A stretch of 64,000 bases of DNA, from positions 1 through 64,000 of the forward strand of contig NZ_QQOA01000024.1 in NCBI RefSeq assembly GCF_003443895.1, read 5' to 3'. Every line of letters starts with the position of its first letter. Positions within the stretch are counted from its first letter, which is position 1. This document shows positions 17,843 through 27,128 of this stretch, piece by piece. The notes under the pieces were generated by a model. The model did no database searches and was not told the DNA's origin. It saw nothing but the letters and a program-made list of their open reading frames with translations. This stretch comes from Paraburkholderia phosphatilytica (GTDB lineage Bacteria; Pseudomonadota; Gammaproteobacteria; Burkholderiales; Burkholderiaceae). The translations under genes were made by a program, and so were the position numbers.

Positions 17843-18669
17843 GAATGCGCTCTGTTTCGATGTTCTGCCTTGTGTTTGTACTGATAGCAAGTCCGGTCGC
17901 CCGTGCTTGGGACGTGCCGGGCTGGTCCGATGACTCGCGGGTCCGGCAGATCGTCTACGCATCCGACGCCGTCGTGCGCATCGAGGCGCAGCGCGGGTTC
18001 GCCACCCATATCGCGCTCGATCCACACGAGCAGATCCAGGTAGTTGCACCCGGCGATCGCGATGGCTGGCAGGTCGTGGCCAACAAAGGCGACCACGACG
18101 TCTATCTGAAACCGCAGCTCGCCGCGCACAACTCGAATCTCGAGATCCGTACGGACAAGCGCAGCTACAGCTTCGACCTGGTGGTGCTGCCCCTGAAGGC
18201 GAAATTCGGCAACGGCGACGAGATGTATCGGGTGACGTTCGTCTACCCGGATGAGCTCAACACCCAGACGCATGCTGAGGCCGATGCGGCGCTGGTGGCG
18301 CAGCGTCTTGCCCAGCCGTCCGTGGTGCGCAACACCCGGTACTCGATGCAGGTCATGCCACATTCGGACGACATCGCGCCGGTCGCGGCGTGGGACGACG
18401 GGCGGTTCACCTGGATCCGCATTCCGGCCAACCGGCGCATCCCGGCGATCCTCCGGGTGGCGGATGACGGCACGGAAAGCGTGGTCGATAAACATATGGA
18501 GAACGACACGATCGTCGTACATGAAGTGGCGAAGCGCTTCGTATTGCGGCTCGGCGACGAGGTCGTCGGTATCTGGAACGACGCGTACGACATGGATGGC
18601 GTGCCGCCCAGTGACGGCACGACGGTCGATGGTGTGAAGCGCGTCTTGCGGAGTCAGGATCATGAGTGA
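17839..18669 (+). CDS. virB9: VirB9-like outer-membrane-complex protein
   Basis: A 276-residue protein with a signal peptide ending near PVARAWD. The N-terminal domain has DSRVRQIVYASDAVVRIEAQ, then the HIALDP block, and the C-terminal domain has NTRYSMQVMPHSDDIAPVAA, then WDDGRFTWIRIPANRRIPAI, typical of VirB9/TrbG. It forms the outer ring of the channel with VirB7 and VirB10. Confidence 0.93.
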   Translation: MRMRSVSMFCLVFVLIASPVARAWDVPGWSDDSRVRQIVYASDAVVRIEAQRGFATHIALDPHEQIQVVAPGDRDGWQVVANKGDHDVYLKPQLAAHNSNLEIRTDKRSYSFDLVVLPLKAKFGNGDEMYRVTFVYPDELNTQTHAEADAALVAQRLAQPSVVRNTRYSMQVMPHSDDIAPVAAWDDGRFTWIRIPANRRIPAILRVADDGTESVVDKHMENDTIVVHEVAKRFVLRLGDEVVGIWNDAYDMDGVPPSDGTTVDGVKRVLRSQDHE

Positions 18670-19906
18670 CGATATCCGCAACACGATTGAACCGGATGAT
18701 CCGTCCGGCCGGCATCCGGCCGGATCTGACCGCAGTGCCGTCGACGCGTTCGGAGCGCAGGTCGATCGCGGCATGCCGGCACTTGGGCAATACCGGGGCG
18801 CGCGCCCGCGCGCCTGGTGGTTGACGCCACTTGTCGTCGTCCTTGTGGCCGGTGCCGGTGCGGTCTGGACGGTTCACACCTTCCTTGCACGTCACGATGC
18901 GGAGGCGAAAGCGCACCGCGATGCGGTCGAGGGCACGGCGACCCAGGGACGTGTGTTCAGGGAGGCGCCGGTGGCCGCGAGCGCGGCCTCGGCGCCAGCC
19001 GCGGCAAGTGCACCTGCTGAGGTCTCGAGGCCAGTCGCCACCCGTTCCGCTGTCACGGTTCAACGCCCGGCACCAGCCCGCAGTTACTACGATGCGCCGT
19101 TACTCGCGAACGGTGGCGCAACCGGGGCGAGTGGTCAGGGTGGAGGCCTGACGGGCATGCTCACGGCGGAGGGTGTTGCTGGCGGCGCTGCGGAAGCAGC
19201 CTCGTCGGTGGCGACATCGGTTTCCGGCCAGCCGTTGACAACAGCGGGCCAGGGTGGGATGGGGGCACTTGCACAGGCGTTGACCCCGACCGCCACGCCG
19301 CGGGTGCGTGCCGGTACGCTCGGTGACCGCAGCCTGATTCTCGCGCAGGGCGCAAAGATCGATTGCGCAGGCGACACCGCGTTCGATTCGACGGAAGCGG
19401 GATTGTCGACCTGCACGGTGACTAAGAACGTCTATTCCGATGACGGGCGGGTTGTCCTGATCGAACGCGGTTCGCAGATCAACAGCCAATACCGCTCGAA
19501 CCTGTCGCCCGGACAGAAGCGGACTTTCATCCTTGCGGCACGCATCGAGACGCCCCACGGCGTGACCGTCGAGATTGACTCGCCGGCGGCCGATGCGCTT
19601 GGTCGCATGGGGATCGATGGCTACGTCGACAACCACTGGGGGCAGCGCATTGGTGCCGCGATGATGCTGGGCATTACCCAGGACGCGATCGGCTATCTGG
19701 CTACGCGAGGCGGTAACAGCAACGGGTCCGTCGTCTACGAGAACACGCAGCAGCAGGGCAACGACATGGGGACGCGGGTGCTCAACAGCACGATCAATAT
19801 TCCGCCAACGCTGACGCAGAACCAGGGGGCCGAATTTACTATCGTCGTCGCGCGCGATCTGGATTTCGGGACGGTCTATGCGCTTCAGCCGGAGCGTGCG
19901 CCATGA
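18662..19906 (+). CDS. virB10: VirB10-like channel scaffold
   Basis: A 414-residue protein spanning the envelope. It has a cytoplasmic N-terminus, a membrane helix around residues 57-80, an A/S/P-rich periplasmic linker, and a C-terminal TrbI beta-barrel domain beginning near VRAGTLGDRSLILAQGAKID. The conserved AMMLGITQDAI helix and NIPPTLTQNQGAEFTIVVAR, then DLDF, end the domain. Overlaps virB9 and virB11. Confidence 0.94.
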   Translation: MSDDIRNTIEPDDPSGRHPAGSDRSAVDAFGAQVDRGMPALGQYRGARPRAWWLTPLVVVLVAGAGAVWTVHTFLARHDAEAKAHRDAVEGTATQGRVFREAPVAASAASAPAAASAPAEVSRPVATRSAVTVQRPAPARSYYDAPLLANGGATGASGQGGGLTGMLTAEGVAGGAAEAASSVATSVSGQPLTTAGQGGMGALAQALTPTATPRVRAGTLGDRSLILAQGAKIDCAGDTAFDSTEAGLSTCTVTKNVYSDDGRVVLIERGSQINSQYRSNLSPGQKRTFILAARIETPHGVTVEIDSPAADALGRMGIDGYVDNHWGQRIGAAMMLGITQDAIGYLATRGGNSNGSVVYENTQQQGNDMGTRVLNSTINIPPTLTQNQGAEFTIVVARDLDFGTVYALQPERAP

Positions 19907-21021
19907 TCGCCGGTGCTGACATGCAGGATCGATCCGCCAATGCCGCACTCGCGCGGCTTCCCGACGACGCGTCGGTACGCGAGCTGATGCGGCCGTTTGC
20001 GCCGCTGCTCGACGATGCCGACGTGACTGAACTGGTCATCAACCGGCCGCAGCGCGTGCTGACCGAGACCCATCTCGGCTGGCGCGGTCATGACTGTGCC
20101 GATCTCGACTACGAGCGGCTGATGTCGTTCGCGGTCGCGGTCGCAACGCTCACGAACCAGGAGGTATCGGCGCAGCATCCGGTGCTCTCGGCCTTGCTGC
20201 CGGGCGACGCACGCATCCAGATCGTGGTGCCGCCCGTCGTGCCGCCGCGCACCGTCTCAGTGACGATCCGCCGGCCTTCCGTGCGAGAAAAGACGCTCGA
20301 CGCGTATCGCGACGAAGGGCTGTTCGACGATACCCTCTGGCACCGCCCGGATGGGCTCGACACGGTGTTGCCAGCGTTGCGCCCGACAGACCGGAAGCTC
20401 GTGCAGTGCCTCGAAGAGCTGGACTGGTGTGCCTTCTTCGAGCGGGCCGTGACCGGGCGCCTGAACATTGTGATCGTTGGCAATACCGGCTCGGGCAAGA
20501 CCAGTTTCATGAAGACGCTCTGCCGGTCGATACCGTCGACCGAGCGGATCGTGACGATCGAGGATGTCCGCGAACTCTTCATCCGGCATATCGAGAACTG
20601 TGTGCACCTGCTGTACAGCAAGGGCGGTCACGGCCAGGCGCGTGTGACGCCGGCCGACCTGATCGCGAGCACGATGCGCATGCGACCGGATCGCGTGCTG
20701 CTCGCCGAGCTGCGCGGCGCCGAAGCCTATGACTTCCTGAAACTGCTGACGACGGGCCACGCTGGCTCGATCACGAGCTATCACGCATCAAGCGCCACGG
20801 TCGCGATCGAGCGCTTTGCATTGATGGCGAAGGAGCACCCGGAAGCCGCAGCCTATGACGATACGGCACTCAAGCGCCTGCTCACACTGACGATCGACAT
20901 CGTTGCGCACATGGAAGCGTATCCGCTCTACGACGAGGCGGGCAGACAGATCGGCAAGCGCTGGGGCATGACGGAAGTCTGGTTCGATCCGGTGCGCAAG
21001 GCGCGCACGACGTTTTCGTGA
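19903..21021 (+). CDS. virB11: VirB11-like traffic ATPase
   Basis: A 372-residue hexameric ATPase of the secretion-NTPase family. Walker A is GNTGSGKT (193-200); the Asp box includes IEDVRELF; the Walker B region is RMRPDRVLLAELRGAEAYDF; the His box is TGHAGSITSYHAS. It acts at the cytoplasmic face with VirB4 and the coupling protein. Overlaps virB10 by 4 nt. Confidence 0.94.
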   Translation: MIAGADMQDRSANAALARLPDDASVRELMRPFAPLLDDADVTELVINRPQRVLTETHLGWRGHDCADLDYERLMSFAVAVATLTNQEVSAQHPVLSALLPGDARIQIVVPPVVPPRTVSVTIRRPSVREKTLDAYRDEGLFDDTLWHRPDGLDTVLPALRPTDRKLVQCLEELDWCAFFERAVTGRLNIVIVGNTGSGKTSFMKTLCRSIPSTERIVTIEDVRELFIRHIENCVHLLYSKGGHGQARVTPADLIASTMRMRPDRVLLAELRGAEAYDFLKLLTTGHAGSITSYHASSATVAIERFALMAKEHPEAAAYDDTALKRLLTLTIDIVAHMEAYPLYDEAGRQIGKRWGMTEVWFDPVRKARTTFS

Positions 21022-21028
21022 GGCCGGC

Positions 21029-21430
21029 ATGGACACGAATTGTCGTTCCTCAAATTCCTCCGACACCGCTGTTCCGGCAGCGCGTCATGTGCGTGCCAAT
21101 CTGGTCACCGTCGCCGTTCTGGCGATTGTCGCTGGGGCTCTTCTGGCCTCGCTGTGGGTTGCATCATTTTTCCTGTACGCGAGCCTGCGGCTGAACCCGT
21201 TCCACGCGGGACTATGGGGCTGGCCCGATGCACTGCTGGCCTGGCATGGCGGCCTGATGCCGAACGGCGGCCGGCGTCTCACGGGCTCGGCCTTGCTCGG
21301 TGTGCTCGTCGCTATGGGTAGCCCTGCGATGGCGTTGTATTCGATCTGGGAGCGGACCGGACGGCGGCGTCTCTACGGCAGTGCCCGGTTCGCCAGCGAA
21401 GCAGAAATCCGCGCGGCGGGGTTGCTATGA
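21029..21430 (+). CDS. Separate N-terminal membrane part of a VirD4/TraG coupling protein
   Basis: A 133-residue protein with two hydrophobic helices (about 24-50 and 88-108) and the end ERTGRRRLYGSARFASEAEI, then RAAGLL. In single-chain VirD4/TraG proteins this LYGSARFA segment lies just before the ATPase domain. Here a stop follows, overlapping the ATG of the ATPase ORF by 4 nt. It may be a real two-polypeptide arrangement with translational coupling, or a frameshift. Confidence 0.75.
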   Translation: MDTNCRSSNSSDTAVPAARHVRANLVTVAVLAIVAGALLASLWVASFFLYASLRLNPFHAGLWGWPDALLAWHGGLMPNGGRRLTGSALLGVLVAMGSPAMALYSIWERTGRRRLYGSARFASEAEIRAAGLL

Positions 21431-23163
21431 ATGCGCGGACGCTGATCGATGCACCGCCCATCGTCGTCGGGATCTGGCGAGGGCGCTACCTCCGCTTCGC
21501 CGGACAGCAGTTCGTACTGCTCGCCGCGCCCGCCCGGTCGGGCAAGGGCGTCAGCATCGTGATCCCGAACCTGTTGAGTTACCCGGATTCGGTCGTGGTC
21601 CTTGACATCAAGCGCGAGAACTATGCGATCACGGCAGGATTCCGGCGCGCGCACGGGCAGGAGGTTTATCTCTTCGACCCGTTCGCAGAAGATGGCCGCA
21701 CGCACCGGTTCAACCCGCTGTCGGCGATTTCCGATGGCCTGTTCCGCGTCGGCGACATCCTCGCGATCGGCTACGCCCTGTATCCACCCGGTGGCCACGA
21801 CGACTTCTGGAAGGACCAGGCGCGTAACCTGTTTCTCGGCATCGTCCTGCTGCTGAGCGAGTGGCGTGACGCACGACGGACGGGCAGGGGTGAGTCCATT
21901 CCCGACTATCCGGTCACGATGGGTGAGGTGCTGCGCCAGTCGTCGGGCCACAGCATGCCGGTCAAGGCATACCTGCAGCGTGCACTCGTGCAACATCGAA
22001 CTTTGCTGACCGGCGCATGCGTCGATGCCCTGAACCGCTTCCTGTCCAACGACGACAAGGTGCTGGCGAGTATTCTCGCGACTTTCCACGCGCCGCTGAC
22101 GATCTGGGCAAACCCCATCGTCGATGCAGCGACGAGCGCCAACGACTTCGACTTGCGCGACGTGCGTCGGCGTCGCATGTCGGTCTATATCGGAATCACA
22201 CCGGATCACCTGTCCGAAGCGGCGCTGCTCGTGAACCTCGTGTTCTCGCAGCTCGTCAACCTGAACACGAAACAGTTGCCGGAGGCGGATCCAACCCTGC
22301 GGTTCCAGTGCCTGTTGCTGCTCGACGAGATGACCGCAATCGGCAAGATCCACATCATCGCGCGCGCCGTGGCCTACATGGCGGGCTACAACCTGCGTCT
22401 GCTCTCAGTCGTGCAGTCGATTGCGCAGCTCGAATCGGTCTACGGCCGGGCCGACGCTCGTACGTTCCTCACGAACCACGCGATGCAGATCCTCTATGCG
22501 CCTCGTGAGCAGAAGGATGCGAACGACTATTCCGAGATGCTCGGCACCTTCACCGATCAGTCACGCAGTGTCAGCCGACCGAGCGCGGTGTTCGGCGGCC
22601 GCGGTGGATCGAGCGAAAGCATGTCCGAGCAGCGTCGCCCGCTGCTGTTACCGCAGGAACTCAAGGAACTGGGGCGCGACAAGGAAATCATCGTGCTGGA
22701 GAACACGAAGCCGATCCTCGCCGACCGGATCTGCTACTGGCGCGACCCTGTTTTCGCTTCGCGGGTCTCGGGTGCACCATCGGTGCCGGCCATGGACCTG
22801 GCCCGCTTCACCGCTCAGATCGAACGACGTGTGCGCGAAGTCGGGTCTGACGAGATCGATCCGGACGGTGTGGGTCTGCTTCATCTGTCGGCCGAGTATC
22901 TGGAGGTGCTGCAGGCTTGGGATCCGCGTGATCTTCCACCGCGGCTCGCCGACCTCAGTGAGGACGAGGTCACGACCTACGTCGAACGGCATTTCATGCT
23001 GCTGGGCGTTCCGGCCAAGCGTATCGGGCAGGCAACGCGCCGCCTGTCGGTGGCTGACCTCGACGTCGCGGAGCTGGTGCCGCCAAAGTCCGCGCGAGCG
23101 AGGCGCGGTCCGGTGACACGTGCCGGGACGAACACGGCATCGATCGAGGGAGCAAGGCGATGA
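21427..23163 (+). CDS. virD4: VirD4/TraG-type coupling ATPase domain
   Basis: A 578-residue type IV coupling protein that delivers the relaxosome to the channel. Walker A APARSGKGV has its GKG at 39-41, unusually near the N-terminus because the membrane anchor is encoded separately upstream. Walker B is LLLLDEMTAIGKI. The PNLLSYPDSVVVLDIKRENY and PFAEDGRTHRFNPLSAISDG blocks are typical. The C-terminal 150 residues are variable. Overlaps the primase-like gene. Confidence 0.9.
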   Translation: MNARTLIDAPPIVVGIWRGRYLRFAGQQFVLLAAPARSGKGVSIVIPNLLSYPDSVVVLDIKRENYAITAGFRRAHGQEVYLFDPFAEDGRTHRFNPLSAISDGLFRVGDILAIGYALYPPGGHDDFWKDQARNLFLGIVLLLSEWRDARRTGRGESIPDYPVTMGEVLRQSSGHSMPVKAYLQRALVQHRTLLTGACVDALNRFLSNDDKVLASILATFHAPLTIWANPIVDAATSANDFDLRDVRRRRMSVYIGITPDHLSEAALLVNLVFSQLVNLNTKQLPEADPTLRFQCLLLLDEMTAIGKIHIIARAVAYMAGYNLRLLSVVQSIAQLESVYGRADARTFLTNHAMQILYAPREQKDANDYSEMLGTFTDQSRSVSRPSAVFGGRGGSSESMSEQRRPLLLPQELKELGRDKEIIVLENTKPILADRICYWRDPVFASRVSGAPSVPAMDLARFTAQIERRVREVGSDEIDPDGVGLLHLSAEYLEVLQAWDPRDLPPRLADLSEDEVTTYVERHFMLLGVPAKRIGQATRRLSVADLDVAELVPPKSARARRGPVTRAGTNTASIEGARR

Positions 23164-25001
23164 GTATGCCTCAGGTGGATGAAACCGCGCGTGTACGGGC
23201 CGCTCTTGCCGTGATTCCGGCGGAGGACTACGGCACGTGGGTCGATATGGCGTTTGCACTGAAGCACGGTTTGGGTGACGCGGGCTTCGAGATCTGGGAC
23301 GAATGGAGTCGCACAGCCGGCAACTATGACGAGCGGTCGGCCCGCACGACCTGGCGCTCAGTGAAGGAGTCAGGCGGCAAGACGCTCGCGTCGCTCTTCT
23401 GGCTCGCACGAGAGCATGGGTTTGACCTCAAACGTGGGCACTACCCGGACCAGATGGCAACGACGCTCGTGCCGGGTCCCGATGTGCTGGAACGCCGCGC
23501 ACGGGAAGCGGCACGCCAGCAGGCACGGCATGCTGCCGCGGCTCGTGAGGCACAGGAAATCTGGCAATGGGCACGACCTGTTGGTCCGGAACATCCCTAT
23601 CTCGTGCGCAAGGGTCTCGATCCCGCGCAGACACTGCGCGAGCTGGAAGCGCCTGAACTGCGTGCGTTGCTGGGCTATGCCCCGGCGAGTGAGGAGCGGC
23701 TGCTTTTCGGGCGCGTGCTGGTTGTGCCGGTCTGGATCGGTCCTGCCATTTCCACACTGGAGCTGATCGACGAAGCGGGCAACAAGTCGTCGCTGGCCGG
23801 TGGCGTCAAGAAAGGCGGTTACTGGATCGCCGGACTTGCGCCCGTTGCAGGCGGCCAGACGACGCCAATCCTGATCGGCGAGGGCATGGCCACCATGCTT
23901 TCTGCGCATCGCGCAACGGGATGGGTGGCGCTGGCGGCACTCTCCAGCGGCAATCTGCCTCCCGTCGCGGAATCCGTGCGCGATCAGTTCCCGGACGCAG
24001 ACATCGTCGTGCTGGCCGAACTGGGGCCGGGCGAGGCCAAGGCACGACAGGCTGCGGACGCATCCCGCGCGCGCGTGGTCTCACCCGTATTTGCCGCCGA
24101 CGCGCGAATTGACGACAAGGTGCCAACAGATTTCAACGACATGACGGTGCTCTCCGGATTCGATCGTGTAGGCGGACGTCTGCGCGAAGTCGTGGGCCGC
24201 GATGATGCGCGGGTGGTTGATGGCACTGGGTCGCTGGCGGGCACAGCAAACGGCAGGGAGCCGGACGAACCGATGGAGGACAGGATGGGCAACGTGAAGG
24301 AAAAACTCGTCAATGCTGGCGACGGCACACCGCGTCGTCGCACATCGAAGCGCAGCGCACCAAAGCCGGCCACTCCGTCCGAAGCACCTGAGCCGATAAC
24401 GGCGTCGGCGGAGGCACAACCGACGGTTGAGCAGTCTACGGCTGATACGCCGGCCGCTGAGCCGAGACGCTTCGCACCAACGCGTCCGCCAGTTGGCGAA
24501 CCATTGTTCGCCGTAGCGGATGTGCCCAATGAGGTCCGGGCACTAGCCGAACATCGGTTCGGTTCACCGCTCCGTATGGGTACACCGCGCGAAAACGGTG
24601 GACCGTATCGTGGCGAAGTGTTCAATACCGAGCACTACCTGATCCAGGAGGTGGCGACGCGCAGCGTTGTTTTCCATCCGAAGACGCAGATGGAATTCGT
24701 CTCAGAGCGGCTGCGATGGATGGACGAGAACGCCCGGCTCAATGGATCGGAACTGCAGGTCGGCTACGAGGGTGATCGGCCCAGGGTCTATCCGTGGGAT
24801 CGCGCGCGTGACCTGCTCGACCGCACAGTCGGCTCGCTCAAGAAGTCTGCGCGGGAACTGAATTTCAGTCCGAACCTTGAGGGGATGCTCGATCAGCTGC
24901 AGGCGCGTTCATGGGCCCGGATACGCGAAGCGCGCACAGCGGCGCTCGAGCAGTCGAAGGAGCGGTCGGCATCGCAGGATCCGCCTGGCCCGGATCGCTA
25001 G
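23160..25001 (+). CDS. Toprim/PriCT-2 primase-like conjugal protein
   Basis: A 613-residue protein. Residues 8-90 form a PriCT-2-like domain (RVRAALAVIPAEDYGTWVDM, then ARTTWRSVKESGGKTLASLF). The middle is a Toprim-like domain with LIGEGMATMLSAHRATGWVA. The position of the usual DxD motif reads VVLAELGPGEAKA, so metal binding may be altered. After residue 380 come a low-complexity linker and a second conserved block (HRFGSPLRMGTPRENGGPYR). Plasmid primases of this type prime the transferred strand in the recipient. Function by family. Confidence 0.75.
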   Translation: MSMPQVDETARVRAALAVIPAEDYGTWVDMAFALKHGLGDAGFEIWDEWSRTAGNYDERSARTTWRSVKESGGKTLASLFWLAREHGFDLKRGHYPDQMATTLVPGPDVLERRAREAARQQARHAAAAREAQEIWQWARPVGPEHPYLVRKGLDPAQTLRELEAPELRALLGYAPASEERLLFGRVLVVPVWIGPAISTLELIDEAGNKSSLAGGVKKGGYWIAGLAPVAGGQTTPILIGEGMATMLSAHRATGWVALAALSSGNLPPVAESVRDQFPDADIVVLAELGPGEAKARQAADASRARVVSPVFAADARIDDKVPTDFNDMTVLSGFDRVGGRLREVVGRDDARVVDGTGSLAGTANGREPDEPMEDRMGNVKEKLVNAGDGTPRRRTSKRSAPKPATPSEAPEPITASAEAQPTVEQSTADTPAAEPRRFAPTRPPVGEPLFAVADVPNEVRALAEHRFGSPLRMGTPRENGGPYRGEVFNTEHYLIQEVATRSVVFHPKTQMEFVSERLRWMDENARLNGSELQVGYEGDRPRVYPWDRARDLLDRTVGSLKKSARELNFSPNLEGMLDQLQARSWARIREARTAALEQSKERSASQDPPGPDR

Positions 25002-25052
25002 ACCAAAGCATGTATCGCCAGGAAGCCTGACCGATCAGAAAGGAGCTCCACC

Positions 25053-26576
25053 ATGTCTGAACCCCTGTCGTCTGCCGAGCCGGTCATCAATCTGATCGAG
25101 CAGGATATTCCCGGGCGTTCGCTATCCAATGAACCCCCGAAAGGTGATGGCGATACCATTCGCCTCGACGCGGCCGCCCTGGATGCTGTGTCGGCCCGGC
25201 GCCGGCGTGAGTTTGACTCGGCGCGGGCGCGTCTGCGCGATCAGGCCATCCGGGACGATGCCGGCGTGGCACGTCAGTCTGCTTCCCGCCCGGCCGGTGA
25301 TGTTCCAACGGAGAGGGAAGGTGCCGATGCCGATCGCGCGCCGCTTGATCAGGTGCCGGATCGCGTGCGCAAACGCTACCTGCGTGCCGGCAACCAGTAC
25401 TTCCTGAAGGATGCGCCGTATCAGCTCGCGTTCGAGGATATCGGACCGTACCTTGTCACCGAACACAACCGGCCGGACGTGGTGGAGTCGATGGTCGACA
25501 TGGTGGCGGCGAAATCGTGGCGCCGTATTCGCGTGTCCGGTCATGAGGCGTTTCGCGGCGAGGTGTGGCTGCAGGGATCGCTGCTGGGCATCGAGGTCAG
25601 CGGGTATGAGCCAAAGGCCGCCGATCTGGCGCGTCTGGCCGATGCGCGACAGGGCCGTCTGAACAACCGGATCGAAGCGGATGTGTCGTTGCATGCGGCC
25701 GGTTCGCCGATAGACGTAGCAGAGCGCAGTCGTGCAACGTATGCCCCCGCGCCAGCCGCCGGGCCGCCGGATGTGGCGGATAGCGCTGCATCTGCAGCCC
25801 TGCGACGTGATGCTCAGCGGGGTGATCCTCCTGACGCGGAGCGACAGCCGGCAGCGGGCGACGAAGCCGACACCCCGAGGCGATATACCGGTGAGCTGCG
25901 CGAGCACGGCGGTGCGCCGTACCAGAATAATCCGGCGCGCAGTGAGTCGTACTACGTTGTGTTTCGTGATGCGGCGGGCGCAGATCGCGTGGTCTGGGGC
26001 GTGGATCTCGAGCGCGCAGTTCGGGAATCGGGCGCGCAGCCCGGGCAGCAGGTTGCACTTGAAAACCTGGGGCGACGGCTCGTCACGGTCAAGGTACCGA
26101 TCCTGGACGAGCACGGTGTGGTGATCGGTGAAGACGAGCGCGATGTGCACCGGAACACCTGGCAGGTAGATGTGACGCGACGAGAGCGTACGGTGGCGCA
26201 ATCTGTATCAGAACGCGAACGCGTAGCGGGAGCAGACGCGACACCTGCGGGCACGAATGCGCGCGAAAACGGCCAGGAGTTGCGACGCCCGAGCGTCTCC
26301 GATGAGGACAAGGTGCTGCACCTGGCCGTGCTCGTCGGCGCGATGCGGGAGCAGGGATTCAGCGCGCGCTCGATCGAGCGTGTGCAACGGCGTGCGGAAG
26401 CGCTGCTCGATGCGTTTGGTCGCGAGGGCATTCCGGTGCCCCGGCCGAGGGTCTTCGATCCGAAAGCGCCGTCGGAACGGGATCGCCGGACACGCACTGG
26501 CGCGGGACGTACGCCCGCGCGCGATGTCGAGCTAGAGCTGGTGCACACACCCGTCGAACCTTCGCCTGCGCGCTAG
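25053..26576 (+). CDS. LPD7-domain conjugation-associated protein
   Basis: A 507-residue protein with a large polyvalent protein-associated domain 7 (about 90-195): VPDRVRKRYLRAGNQYFLKD, then DRPDVV-like NRPDVVESMVDMVAAKSWRR. Such domains usually follow relaxase or primase modules. A second block (about 275-375) begins RYTGELREHGGAPYQNNPAR and contains NLGRRLVTVKVPILDEHG. The rest is low-complexity. AAAGGAG precedes ATG 25053. Biochemical role unknown; likely part of DNA processing. Confidence 0.75.
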   Translation: MSEPLSSAEPVINLIEQDIPGRSLSNEPPKGDGDTIRLDAAALDAVSARRRREFDSARARLRDQAIRDDAGVARQSASRPAGDVPTEREGADADRAPLDQVPDRVRKRYLRAGNQYFLKDAPYQLAFEDIGPYLVTEHNRPDVVESMVDMVAAKSWRRIRVSGHEAFRGEVWLQGSLLGIEVSGYEPKAADLARLADARQGRLNNRIEADVSLHAAGSPIDVAERSRATYAPAPAAGPPDVADSAASAALRRDAQRGDPPDAERQPAAGDEADTPRRYTGELREHGGAPYQNNPARSESYYVVFRDAAGADRVVWGVDLERAVRESGAQPGQQVALENLGRRLVTVKVPILDEHGVVIGEDERDVHRNTWQVDVTRRERTVAQSVSERERVAGADATPAGTNARENGQELRRPSVSDEDKVLHLAVLVGAMREQGFSARSIERVQRRAEALLDAFGREGIPVPRPRVFDPKAPSERDRRTRTGAGRTPARDVELELVHTPVEPSPAR

Positions 26577-26584
26577 GAGCTGTC

Positions 26585-27127
26585 ATGCGTGTGCGTGAAC
26601 GTGAGCGCCTGTGTGTCGAGCTTGGTGGCGTGAGACGGGATTGGGAGCGCTGGTGCGTGCGCCGGGGCTTGACCGTTGGTGAGGGGGCTCGGCAACTGGT
26701 TGCCGCCGCGTTGCGTGCGGACGCTGGCAATGGCGATCCGGGGATCGACGCGGATGTCCGTTGGACTGCTGTCGGTGATCTTCGTACGCGGATCGAACTC
26801 AGGCTGACGGCTGCCGAACTCGAGGCTGTCGGGCTGCGCGCGGAGGCATCGGGCCTGACCGCTAACCGCTGGATCGTCGCGCTGATCCGTGCGCAGTTGA
26901 CGCACGAACCCCAGCTCGGCGCCCGGGAGATGCGGCTGCTGTCGGATTCCAACCTGCAGCTCGCTTCGATTGGCCGGTGGCTCAGGCAACTTGTCCGCGA
27001 CGGTCACACACGACGTAACGGCTGGGATGGGAACGGGGAAATCGAGGCCATCCGTGGAGCGATCGATGCGCACCTACGTGTCGTGGCGGCCGTGGTGCGT
27101 GCGAACCTGGATCGATGGAGCCGGTGA
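26585..27127 (+). CDS. Relaxosome accessory protein, MobC-like
   Basis: A 180-residue basic protein directly before the relaxase. The middle part (LRTRIELRLTAAELEAVGLR, then AEASGLTANRWIVALI) is a ribbon-helix-helix-like segment seen in mobilisation accessory proteins. The C-terminal helix contains LLSDSNLQLASIGRWLRQLV, matching the MobC pattern of helping the relaxase melt oriT. The assignment rests on this pattern and position. Confidence 0.72.
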   Translation: MRVRERERLCVELGGVRRDWERWCVRRGLTVGEGARQLVAAALRADAGNGDPGIDADVRWTAVGDLRTRIELRLTAAELEAVGLRAEASGLTANRWIVALIRAQLTHEPQLGAREMRLLSDSNLQLASIGRWLRQLVRDGHTRRNGWDGNGEIEAIRGAIDAHLRVVAAVVRANLDRWSR

Positions 27128-27128
27128 G

